A DNA stretch of 64,000 nt, from positions 186,001 through 250,000 of the forward strand of contig JAETOL010000001.1 of assembly GCA_021771755.1 (NCBI GenBank), given 5' to 3'. Positions within the stretch are counted from its first letter, which is position 1. The number at the start of each line of letters is the position of its first letter. This DNA comes from Lachnospiraceae bacterium (GTDB lineage: Bacteria; Bacillota; Clostridia; Lachnospirales; Lachnospiraceae). The notes under the pieces were generated by a model. It made no database searches. It saw only the letters and a program-made list of their open reading frames with translations, and was not told the origin of the DNA. Positions 32,527 to 39,813 of the stretch are shown here, one piece after another. The translations under genes were made by a program, and so were the position numbers.

Positions 32527-32568
32527 GAGAAAAATTCCTTTTCAGAACAGGAAAGTAATTTTTCTTAA
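32527..32568 (+). terminator. Hairpin after the rhodanese gene
   Basis: AGAAAAATT (32528-32536) pairs with AATTTTTCT (32557-32565), with partial pairing of the inner CTTTTC and GGAAAG. Its T-rich right arm can serve as the termination tract. Confidence 0.6.
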
Positions 32569-32595
32569 AACTTCCATAATAAGGAGAACGCATTG

Positions 32596-33141
32596 ATGAA
32601 ATACATGTTTGCATCAGATATACATGGTTCGGCATATTATTGTCGCAAAATGCTGGATGCTTTCCGTCAGGAAAATGCACAGCGGCTGGTTCTTCTGGGC
32701 GATCTTCTCTATCACGGTCCCAGAAACGACCTCCCGAAAGAATATGCTCCCAAAGAAGTCATCGCACTTCTCAATCAAAACAAAAACCGGATCTATGCAG
32801 TCCGTGGAAACTGTGAGGCAGAGGTGGATCAGATGGTTCTGGAATTTCCGGTCATGGCCGACTACTGCATTCTTTCTATTGATGGCAGAACTTTTTATGC
32901 CACACACGGTCATACCTACAATCAGGATCATCTGCCTCCCCTTCAGGAAAATGATATCCTGATCCACGGCCATACCCATGTCCTGAGAGCAGAGCAGATG
33001 GACGGCTATATTCTTCTGAACCCCGGCTCTGTCTCCATCCCAAAAGAAGGAAATCCGCCCACCTACGCAGTGCTGGAAGGCAACTGCTTCACCATTAAAG
33101 ATTTTGACGGAAATACTGTCAGAGAAATGAGGCTGCCATGA
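32596..33141 (+). CDS. yfcE: YfcE-type metallophosphodiesterase
   Basis: ATG at 32596 lies nine bases after AAGGAG; a TTG just before it is in frame but less well placed. The 181-residue protein has the calcineurin-like metal motifs: FASDIHGS, LLGDLLYHGPRND, AVRGNCEAEVD, YATHGHTYN and IHGHTHVLRAE. E. coli YfcE hydrolyses phosphodiesters in vitro. It heads a tight plus-strand operon with an RNA methyltransferase, rdgB and a second phosphodiesterase. Confidence 0.93.
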   Translation: MKYMFASDIHGSAYYCRKMLDAFRQENAQRLVLLGDLLYHGPRNDLPKEYAPKEVIALLNQNKNRIYAVRGNCEAEVDQMVLEFPVMADYCILSIDGRTFYATHGHTYNQDHLPPLQENDILIHGHTHVLRAEQMDGYILLNPGSVSIPKEGNPPTYAVLEGNCFTIKDFDGNTVREMRLP

Positions 33142-34292
33142 AATATATGGAACTGATTGCTCCCTGCCATTTCGGCATGGAGGCTGTACTGAAACGGGAA
33201 ATCCTGGATCTCGGCTATGAGATCAGCAAGGTAGAAGACGGAAAAGTCACCTTTCTTGCCGATGCCGCCGGAATCCCCCAGGCGAATATCTTCCTGCGTA
33301 CTACAGAACGCATCCTTCTGAAAACAGGCGAATTCAAAGCCGTTACCTTTGATGAGCTTTTTGAAAAGACAAAAGCCATTCCCTGGGAAAACTATATCCC
33401 CAAAGACGGAAAGTTCTGGGTTGCCAAAGCAAACTCTGTAAAAAGCGCACTTTTCAGCCCCTCTGATATCCAGTCCATTATGAAAAAGGCTATTGTAGAG
33501 CGCCTCAAAGGCGTTTATGGCATTTCCTGGTTTCCGGAAGACGGCGCAAGCTTTCCAATCCGTGTTGCTTTTATGAAAGACGTTGTCACGATCGGCATTG
33601 ATACTTCCGGCGTATCCCTTCACAAAAGAGGATACCGCCAGATGACGGTAAAGGCCCCGATCACAGAGACTCTCGCCTCCGCACTTATCATGCTGACACC
33701 ATGGAACAAAGACCGTATTCTGGTAGATCCTTTCTGCGGAAGCGGCACTTTTCCTATCGAAGCAGCCATGATCGCAGCCGATATGGCGCCTGGTATGAAC
33801 CGTTCCTTCCTTTCCGAGGACTGGAAGCATATCATCCCGCGCAAATGCTGGTATGATGCCATAGAAGAGGCAAACGACCGGGTAAATCTGGATATCAGAA
33901 CAGACATCCAGGGTTACGACATTGATCCGGAAGCGCTGAAGTCTGCCAGATCCAATGCCAAAATGGCAGGAGTGGACAGGCTGATCCATTTCCAGCAGAG
34001 AGCAGTCAAAGATCTGAGCCATCCCAAGCCTTATGGTTTTTTGATCACCAACCCTCCTTATGGAGAGCGTCTGGAGGAAAAAGCCGCCCTTCCTCAGCTT
34101 TACCGGGAAATCGGCGATAGCTTTGCCCGTCTGGACAAATGGTCCATGTATCTGATCACTTCCTATGATAAAGCCGAAAATGACATCGGAAGAAAAGCAG
34201 ATAAAAACCGCAAAATTTACAACGGAATGTTAAAAACCTACTACTACCAGTTTCTGGGCCCCAAGCCGCCAAGGAGGAATGTAAATCCATGA
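33138..34292 (+). CDS. THUMP-domain 23S rRNA methyltransferase (RlmL N-half/YpsC-like)
   Basis: The 384-residue protein overlaps yfcE by four bases. The N-terminal ferredoxin-like/THUMP part (ELIAPCHFGMEAVLKREILDLGYEI) is followed by an SAM-dependent methyltransferase domain: LVDPFCGSGTFPIEAAMIAADMAPG, IQGYDIDPEALKSARSNAKMAG and catalytic LITNPPYGERL. This equals the N-terminal methylase of E. coli RlmL, which makes m2G2445 in 23S rRNA. Firmicutes encode it as a single-domain enzyme (YpsC type). Confidence 0.92.
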   Translation: MKYMELIAPCHFGMEAVLKREILDLGYEISKVEDGKVTFLADAAGIPQANIFLRTTERILLKTGEFKAVTFDELFEKTKAIPWENYIPKDGKFWVAKANSVKSALFSPSDIQSIMKKAIVERLKGVYGISWFPEDGASFPIRVAFMKDVVTIGIDTSGVSLHKRGYRQMTVKAPITETLASALIMLTPWNKDRILVDPFCGSGTFPIEAAMIAADMAPGMNRSFLSEDWKHIIPRKCWYDAIEEANDRVNLDIRTDIQGYDIDPEALKSARSNAKMAGVDRLIHFQQRAVKDLSHPKPYGFLITNPPYGERLEEKAALPQLYREIGDSFARLDKWSMYLITSYDKAENDIGRKADKNRKIYNGMLKTYYYQFLGPKPPRRNVNP

Positions 34293-34873
34293 AAAAAGTA
34301 ATTTTTGCCACAGGTAATGAAGGAAAAATGAAGGAGATCCGCGAGATCCTTGGAGATCTGGATATCGAGCTGCTTTCCCTGAAAGACGCAGGCATTACTG
34401 CTGATATCGATGAAAATGGAAGCACCTTTGAAGAAAATGCCATCATCAAGGCAAAAGCCATCTGCCAGCTTACCGGAGAGATCGTCCTTGCAGATGATTC
34501 CGGACTGGAGATCGACTACCTGAACAAAGAGCCTGGCATTTATTCTGCCCGCTATATGGGAGAAGACACCTCCTACCGGATCAAAAACGCCAGCCTGATC
34601 CAAAGACTGGAGGGAGTTCCCGATGAACAGAGAACCGCACGTTTTGTCTGTGTCATTGCCGCTGCTTTCCCTGACGGTACAGTAAAAACAGTCCACGCCG
34701 CTATGGAGGGAAGAATCGGTTATGAAGAAAAAGGGGAAAACGGCTTCGGCTACGATCCCATCTTTTATCTTCCGGAATATGGCTGCTCCTCTGCTGAAAT
34801 TTCCATGGAAGAAAAAAACAAGATCAGCCACAGAGGGAAGGCTCTGCGCGCTATTAAGGATGAACTTCGATGA
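34289..34873 (+). CDS. rdgB: XTP/dITP pyrophosphatase
   Basis: The 194-residue HAM1/RdgB protein shows IFATGNEGKMKEIREIL, ENAIIKAKAICQLTGEIVLADDSGLEIDYLN, YSARYMGED and GENGFGYDPIFYLPEYG. It removes pyrophosphate from XTP, ITP and dITP, keeping damaged purine nucleotides out of DNA. It overlaps both neighbours by four bases. Confidence 0.95.
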   Translation: MKKVIFATGNEGKMKEIREILGDLDIELLSLKDAGITADIDENGSTFEENAIIKAKAICQLTGEIVLADDSGLEIDYLNKEPGIYSARYMGEDTSYRIKNASLIQRLEGVPDEQRTARFVCVIAAAFPDGTVKTVHAAMEGRIGYEEKGENGFGYDPIFYLPEYGCSSAEISMEEKNKISHRGKALRAIKDELR

Positions 34874-35349
34874 GAATCCTTGTGGTCAGCGATACCCACG
34901 GCCGTGACGGAAATCTGGAGCGGGCAGTCTTAAGAGAGCAGCCCTTTGACATGCTGATCCACTGCGGCGATGTGGAAGGCCGGGAATTTTTTATCGAGGC
35001 ACTTGCCGAATGCCCCTGCACCATTGTCTCCGGAAATAACGACTTTTTCTCTGACCTTCCCAGAGAAGATGAGCTTTCCATTGCCGGACACCGGATCCTT
35101 ATCAGCCACGGTCACTATTATGGCGTATCTATGGACTTCTCCAGAATCGTAGATGAAGCACACTCCAGGAACTGTGACTGTGTATGTTTCGGGCATATCC
35201 ACCGTCCTGTCCTGGAAGAAATTGACGGAGTGCTTGTGCTGAATCCCGGAAGCCTTTCTTTCCCACGTCAGCGAAACCGCAAACCCAGCTATGCCGTGCT
35301 TGACATCAATGAAAATGGACATATCTCAGCAGAGATCCAATATCTGTAA
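34870..35349 (+). CDS. MJ0936/YfcE-family metallophosphoesterase
   Basis: The 159-residue protein has calcineurin-like motifs ILVVSDTHGRDGNLE, IHCGDVEG, IVSGNNDFFSDLP, LISHGHYY and CFGHIHRPVLEE. It is a distant paralogue of the yfcE product 2 kb upstream. The last gene of the operon, it overlaps rdgB by four bases and is followed by a strong terminator. Confidence 0.92.
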   Translation: MRILVVSDTHGRDGNLERAVLREQPFDMLIHCGDVEGREFFIEALAECPCTIVSGNNDFFSDLPREDELSIAGHRILISHGHYYGVSMDFSRIVDEAHSRNCDCVCFGHIHRPVLEEIDGVLVLNPGSLSFPRQRNRKPSYAVLDINENGHISAEIQYL

Positions 35350-35378
35350 AAAAGCCGGGGAAAATTCCCCGGCTTTTA
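35349..35378. terminator. Bidirectional terminator
   Basis: AAAAGCCGGGGAA pairs with TTCCCCGGCTTTT. It serves the plus-strand operon and tRNA-Leu on the other strand. Confidence 0.92.
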
Positions 35379-35381
35379 GAC

Positions 35382-35462
35382 TGCGGGCAACAGGACTTGA
35401 ACCTGCACGTCGTAGACACCAGAACCTAAATCTGGCGCGTCTGCCAATTCCGCCATGCCCGC
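35382..35462 (-). tRNA. tRNA-Leu (anticodon UAG)
   Basis: The 81-nt minus-strand gene begins GCGGGCATGGCGGAATTGG, a class-II tRNA with a long variable arm. The anticodon loop is TTTAGGT between CCAGA and TCTGG; the T-arm is GGTTCAAGTCC; the acceptor end is TGCCCGC-A. CCA is not encoded. It has its own terminator upstream and downstream, so it is transcribed apart from the other four tRNAs. Confidence 0.96.
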
Positions 35463-35515
35463 ATAAACATATGAAATTTTCTGTATCATCCGCAATAGCG
35501 GATGTATACATTAAG

Positions 35516-35544
35516 AAAAAAAGCATCTGTATTTCTACAGATGC
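35516..35544 (-). terminator. Terminator between tRNA-Lys and tRNA-Leu
   Basis: On the minus strand GCATCTGTA and TACAGATGC close a GAAA loop, followed by seven Ts. It ends the Pro-His-Gln-Lys tRNA transcript. Confidence 0.9.
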
Positions 35545-35546
35545 AA

Positions 35547-35619
35547 TGAGGCATCGGGGATTCGAACCCCGGACAACTTGATTAAAAGTCAAGTGCTCTA
35601 CCGACTGAGCTAATACCCC
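35547..35619 (-). tRNA. tRNA-Lys (anticodon UUU)
   Basis: The 73-nt gene starts GGGGTATTAGCTCAGTCGG. The anticodon loop is CTTTTAA between CTTGA and TCAAG; the T-arm is CGGGGTTCGAATCCCCG. CCA is not encoded. Confidence 0.96.
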
Positions 35620-35627
35620 ATAATGGA

Positions 35628-35699
35628 CTGGGCTAGTTGGATTCGAACCAACGAATGCAGCAGTCAAAGTGCTGTGCCTTACCGCTTGGCGATAGCCCA
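35628..35699 (-). tRNA. tRNA-Gln (anticodon UUG)
   Basis: The 72-nt gene starts TGGGCTATCGCCAAGCGG. The anticodon loop is CTTTGAC between CAGCA and TGCTG. The acceptor stem TGGGCTA/TAGCCCA is followed by discriminator G. Confidence 0.96.
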
Positions 35700-35709
35700 A
35701 AGGCGAAAG

Positions 35710-35784
35710 GGTGGATACAGGGATTCGAACCCTGGGCCTCCAGAGCCACAATCTGGCGCGCTAACCAACTGCGCTATACCCACC
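35710..35784 (-). tRNA. tRNA-His (anticodon GUG)
   Basis: The anticodon loop is TTGTGGC between CCAGA and TCTGG. The gene encodes the extra G at -1 opposite C73, characteristic of tRNA-His (GGTGGGTATAGCGCAG start). Confidence 0.95.
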
Positions 35785-35788
35785 ACAG

Positions 35789-35820
35789 CGTGCCTGAAGG
35801 GATTCGAACCCCCGACCCAC
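35789..35820 (-). pseudogene. 3' half of a tRNA (tRNA-Arg-like) fused to tRNA-Pro
   Basis: The minus strand directly after tRNA-Pro contains CGTGGGTCGGGGGTTCGAA, then TCCCTTCAGGCACG, i.e. a T-arm and an acceptor 3' strand. No D-arm, anticodon arm or 5' acceptor strand goes with it. The 3' end matches what I remember of Clostridial tRNA-Arg (GTGCCTG acceptor). It is a deletion remnant. Confidence 0.7.
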
Positions 35821-35894
35821 GGGGGTGACAGGATTCGAACCTGCGGCCTCCTGGTCCCAAACCAGGCGCTCTAGCCAAACTGAGCCACACCCCG
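35821..35894 (-). tRNA. tRNA-Pro (anticodon UGG) with altered acceptor end
   Basis: The gene starts CGGGGTGTGGCTCAGTTTGG. The anticodon loop is TTTGGGA between CCTGG and CCAGG; the T-arm is GCAGGTTCGAATCCTGT. The 3' acceptor strand reads CACCCCC then G, where CACCCCG then A is expected, so C1 faces C72. The altered bases belong to the fused tRNA-Arg-like fragment. Function may be impaired, or the join may be an assembly fault. Confidence 0.88.
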
Positions 35895-35936
35895 TAAACG
35901 GTATTTAATTTTCCGCGTTCGCTTGACGCAAGACAT

Positions 35937-35965
35937 ATTATATTATAGCCCCTTACAAAAGTCAA
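35937..35965 (-). promoter_or_regulatory. Promoter of the tRNA operon
   Basis: On the minus strand TTGACT (35965-35960), a 17-base spacer and TATAAT (35942-35937), 43 bases before tRNA-Pro. Confidence 0.88.
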
Positions 35966-36052
35966 CACCTTTTTTTAATTTTTTTAAAAATTTTTTATTT
36001 GTTGAAAAACCGCGAAAAACAGGGATTTTTCTGACCCCTTTCTGTATTTTCT

Positions 36053-36082
36053 TTTACAGAAGATCATACACTATGCTATAAT
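36053..36082 (+). promoter_or_regulatory. Promoter of the uracil permease gene
   Basis: TTTACA (36053-36058), 18 bases, TATAAT (36077-36082). No PyrR-type attenuator is visible in the short leader. Confidence 0.65.
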
Positions 36083-36125
36083 ATTTCCGATTACATCGTA
36101 TAGATACGAGAAAGAGAGGAAAAGA

Positions 36126-37376
36126 GTGGAAAAACAAATTATTCAAGTAGAAGATAAGGTACCTGTAAAGCTTTTGATTCCTTTAAGCATCCAGCACATG
36201 TTTGCCATGTTCGGAGCCTCTGTTCTGGTTCCCTTTATGTTTGGCATCAATCCTGCTATCGTGCTTCTTATGAATGGTATCGGAACACTTCTGTTTATCT
36301 TTATCACAAAAGGAAAGGCGCCAGCCTATCTGGGATCCAGCTTTGCATTTTTGTCCCCGGGTCTTCTGGTTGCGTCAAAATTCGGTTATGAATACGCACT
36401 GGGAGGATTTGTGGTACTGGGTATTGCAGGTATGGGCGTAGCTCTGATCATCCGCAAATGCGGAACCAACTGGATCGACATTGTGCTGCCTACCGCAGCA
36501 ATGGGACCGGTTGTGGCGCTGATCGGCCTGGAGCTTGCCGGAAGCGCTGCCAGTACTGCAGGACTTTTAGACGAAACGGTAAATATGAAAAATGTGATCG
36601 TATTTCTGGTAACCCTTGGTGTGGCAGTCTTCGGACAGATCCTGTTTCGAGGATTTCTTTCTGTCATCCCTATCCTGATCGCCATTATTGCCGGCTATGC
36701 TGCTGCAGGTTTCTGCGGGATCCTGGATTTTCAGGCGGTAAAAGAAGCTTCTTTCTTTGCCCTGCCCAACTTCCAGGCTCCACGTTTTCATATTGAAGCA
36801 ATCCTCACCATACTTCCCGCACTGCTTCTGGTAACCTCAGAACATATCGGGCATCAGATCGTAACCGGAAAGATTGTCGGCAAGGATCTCCTGAAAGAAC
36901 CGGGTCTGCATCGTTCTCTTTTTGCCGATTTCTTCTCCACTACTCTCTCCGGTCTCGTAGGTTCCGTACCTACTACCACCTATGGAGAAAACATTGGAGT
37001 TATGGCTATGACAAAGGTTTACAGTGTTCAGGTAATCGGAGGCGCTGCCGTTCTTTCGATCTGCTGTTCCTTTATGGGCAAGCTTGCAGCACTGATCAAT
37101 ACCATCCCCGGACCTGTGATCGGAGGAATTTCCTTCTTATTATATGGTATGATCGGAACCTCCGGTCTGCGAATGCTGGTAGACAATCATGTGGACTATG
37201 GAAAATCCCGCAATCTTGCACTGACTTCTGTCGTATTTATCGTAGGTCTTTCCGGTACCGCACTGAACCTTGGAAATGTAAAGCTGACCGGAATGGTTCT
37301 GGCATGTGTGGTTGCCATGATCCTCAGTCTTGTATTTTATGTGCTTGATAAACTTCATCTTACAAACGATCAATAA
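36126..37376 (+). CDS. uraA: NCS2-family uracil/xanthine permease (UraA-like)
   Basis: The 416-residue protein starts at GTG after GAGAGAGGAAAA. About 12-14 membrane helices are visible, with UraA-type signatures SIQHMFAMFGASVLVPFMFGI, GKAPAYLGSSFAFLSP, LLVTSEHIGHQIVTGKIVG (substrate-contacting Glu in SEH) and GSVPTTTYGENIGVMAMTKV. It is a proton-driven importer, most probably of uracil. It belongs to a different NCS2 branch from the AzgA-like permease at 26001. It is followed at 22 bases by the TagF-type gene, though a functional link is not obvious. Confidence 0.93.
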   Translation: MEKQIIQVEDKVPVKLLIPLSIQHMFAMFGASVLVPFMFGINPAIVLLMNGIGTLLFIFITKGKAPAYLGSSFAFLSPGLLVASKFGYEYALGGFVVLGIAGMGVALIIRKCGTNWIDIVLPTAAMGPVVALIGLELAGSAASTAGLLDETVNMKNVIVFLVTLGVAVFGQILFRGFLSVIPILIAIIAGYAAAGFCGILDFQAVKEASFFALPNFQAPRFHIEAILTILPALLLVTSEHIGHQIVTGKIVGKDLLKEPGLHRSLFADFFSTTLSGLVGSVPTTTYGENIGVMAMTKVYSVQVIGGAAVLSICCSFMGKLAALINTIPGPVIGGISFLLYGMIGTSGLRMLVDNHVDYGKSRNLALTSVVFIVGLSGTALNLGNVKLTGMVLACVVAMILSLVFYVLDKLHLTNDQ

Positions 37377-37398
37377 AAAGTTTTAAGGCGGTAATTTT

Positions 37399-39795
37399 AT
37401 GAGTTCATTCACTACAAAAGTAAAGAAAAAATTAAAAAACGGCACCTGGTATCCTTTTTATAACACCTTTTATGAAAAAATACCTGTTGATAAAAAAGAG
37501 ATCCTGATCGTTTCCAGAAGCGGTCTTGCCCTGGAAAGCAATATCCTGGCTATTTTAAAGGAGCTTTCTGCCCCGGAATATCAGGGATTCCGCAAGATTC
37601 TGGCAGTACAGAAGGATAAAAAAGAGCTGATCCGAAAAAAGCTGGAACGATATGGAATCAAGGTAGATGGATTTGTCTATACCTCAATGCCATCTTATTA
37701 TCACCATCTGGCCAAAGCCGGCTGGCTGATCAATGACACAACCTTTCCAGGCCGCTATATAAAAAAAGAAGGGCAGACCATACTGAACGTATGGCATGGA
37801 ACACCTCTGAAAAGAATGGCTCAGGATAACGAAGAAGAACGTTATGATGCAGGAAACGTCATGCGTAATCTTCTTCAGTCAGACTACCTGGTATTCCCTA
37901 ACCAATACATGGAAGAAAAAATGGCCGGCGCCACAAATCTGACCGAGCTTTATCAGGGAACCATTCTCCACGAAGGATATCCCCGCAACTGTATTTTCTT
38001 CCATCCGGAAAAAGGAGCTCTGCTGAAAGAAAACCTGGGATATTCCGGCATTCAGCTAAGCGTCTATATGCCTACTTTCCGTGGAAAAACCGACGCTGTG
38101 GAAAAAGAATCCTATGTTGCTCTTGTTAAGGATTATCTCAGCCGTATCGACCGGCAGCTGACAGACCGGCAGATCCTTCTGGTAAAGCTCCATCCTCTGG
38201 TACAGAGTCAGCTGGATACAGATTCCTATCAGCATATCCGTCCTTTCCCAACGGAATATGATACTTATGAGCTGCTGAATGCCTGTGACGTGCTGATCAC
38301 TGATTATTCCAGTGTTATGTATGACTTTGCTGTCACCGGCAGAAGGATCCTCTTGTTTGCCTATGATATGGAAGATTACCAGGGACATCGTGGAATGTAC
38401 GAAGATATTTCCACCTACCCCTTCCCGATTGTACGCACTCCGGAGGAGCTTACCGCCGAACTGAAAAAAGACTCCGGACATCCGGATGATGCCTTTCTTC
38501 AGAAATACGCTACATTTGAACAGGCAAATGCCACCCGAGATATCTGCCGTCATGTTCTTTTAGGAGAAAAAATCTGTCAGGAAATCACCATGCCCGGCAC
38601 CAAAAAGAAAAAAGTCCTTCTATACGCAGGAAGTCTTCAGCCGAATGGAATCACAACTGCTTTTTACAGTCTTGTACGTAATCTGGATCCAGAAAAATGC
38701 GACTACTATATCTCATATCGTTCCATTTCTCTCAAAGAGGATCCCAAACGGCTTCAGAGCGTTCCCGACGGTTATCATTTCTATCCTCTGGCCACAGAGA
38801 TGAACCTTGATGTGATAACTGCCATTGCACAGCTTATTTATCTGAAATTCGGCATCACTGCTTTTGGCATCGGAAAACGTCTGGATAAAGCTTATCAGCG
38901 AGAATGGAAAAAACATTTCGGCTGCGTCTCCTTTGACCATGTGGTGCACTATGACGGCTATGAAAATTATATGATCGCCCTTCTGGAAAAGGCACCGTGT
39001 ATCCGTACCATCTGGGCACATAATGATATGGAAAAATGGGTTGCCGAAAAGCATAATCCCAGTTTTTACCTTCTGCAAAAAGCATATGCCTCTTATGACC
39101 ATGTAGTTCCTGTAGGAGAAGATGTTCGTGCTTCTGCAGACCATATCGGAGGCCATCCGGAAAAAGTACGTGTTATTTCCAATATCATGGATTACCAGCG
39201 GATTCGGAACCTTGGACAGCTTCCTGTCTCCTTTGATCCGGAAACAGAATCCACGGTTCCCTTAAACAGACTTATGGAAATCCTTGAAAGTAATGATCGG
39301 AAATTTATCAATGTCGGCCGTTTTTCTTCCGAAAAAGGTCATGAACGTCTGATCCGGGCTTTTACACGATTCTGGAAAGAACATCCGGATACCTGGCTGA
39401 TCATCATGGGAAGCCGGGGGGATCTCTATGAGCATACTTGCGAACTGGCAAGATCAGCCGAAAGCAGCAGCCATATTATCCTCATCAAATACATGAGTAA
39501 TCCTATGCCTGTAGTCAGATCCTGTGATCTTTTCCTTCTGTCCTCCTTCTATGAAGGACAGGTTCTGGTGGTTCCTGAAGCGGATATTCTGGGAGTTCCT
39601 GCCGCTGCCTGTGACGTAAACGGAGCAAGAGCCTTTATCCAGAAGTACGGCGGAACCCTTCTTCCAAACAGCGAAGACGGACTGGTACAGGGAATGGAAA
39701 TGTTCCTTCGGGGAGAGATCCATACCATGAATGTAGATTACGAAAAAAGAAATCAGGAAATACTGCAGAAATGCGAAGAACTTTTTCAGGAATAA
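37399..39795 (+). CDS. CDP-glycerol glycerophosphotransferase (TagF-type) fused to a GT4 glycosyltransferase
   Basis: The 798-residue protein has two enzymes. Residues about 1-390 are a TagB/TagF-type poly(glycerol-phosphate) transferase: LINDTTFPGRYIKKEGQTILNVWHGTPLKRMAQD, YMPTFRG, LLVKLHPLV and VLITDYSSVMYDFAVTGR. Residues about 400-798 are a GT-B family-4 glycosyltransferase: INVGRFSSEKGHERLIRAF, LIIMGSRGDLYE and FLLSSFYEGQVLVVPEADILGVPAAACD. It has no membrane segments. It probably builds a teichoic-acid-like or phosphoglycerol-decorated surface glycan. The fusion is uncommon but not unique in Firmicutes. Confidence 0.9.
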   Translation: MSSFTTKVKKKLKNGTWYPFYNTFYEKIPVDKKEILIVSRSGLALESNILAILKELSAPEYQGFRKILAVQKDKKELIRKKLERYGIKVDGFVYTSMPSYYHHLAKAGWLINDTTFPGRYIKKEGQTILNVWHGTPLKRMAQDNEEERYDAGNVMRNLLQSDYLVFPNQYMEEKMAGATNLTELYQGTILHEGYPRNCIFFHPEKGALLKENLGYSGIQLSVYMPTFRGKTDAVEKESYVALVKDYLSRIDRQLTDRQILLVKLHPLVQSQLDTDSYQHIRPFPTEYDTYELLNACDVLITDYSSVMYDFAVTGRRILLFAYDMEDYQGHRGMYEDISTYPFPIVRTPEELTAELKKDSGHPDDAFLQKYATFEQANATRDICRHVLLGEKICQEITMPGTKKKKVLLYAGSLQPNGITTAFYSLVRNLDPEKCDYYISYRSISLKEDPKRLQSVPDGYHFYPLATEMNLDVITAIAQLIYLKFGITAFGIGKRLDKAYQREWKKHFGCVSFDHVVHYDGYENYMIALLEKAPCIRTIWAHNDMEKWVAEKHNPSFYLLQKAYASYDHVVPVGEDVRASADHIGGHPEKVRVISNIMDYQRIRNLGQLPVSFDPETESTVPLNRLMEILESNDRKFINVGRFSSEKGHERLIRAFTRFWKEHPDTWLIIMGSRGDLYEHTCELARSAESSSHIILIKYMSNPMPVVRSCDLFLLSSFYEGQVLVVPEADILGVPAAACDVNGARAFIQKYGGTLLPNSEDGLVQGMEMFLRGEIHTMNVDYEKRNQEILQKCEELFQE

Positions 39796-39813
39796 AACAG
39801 GGAGGAGCTTATC

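Noticed and set aside
35340-35900. rRNA operon or prophage attachment beside the tRNA cluster
   Set aside because: No 5S, 16S or 23S sequence is present, and no integrase gene lies within reach. Only the tRNA fragment hints at past recombination.
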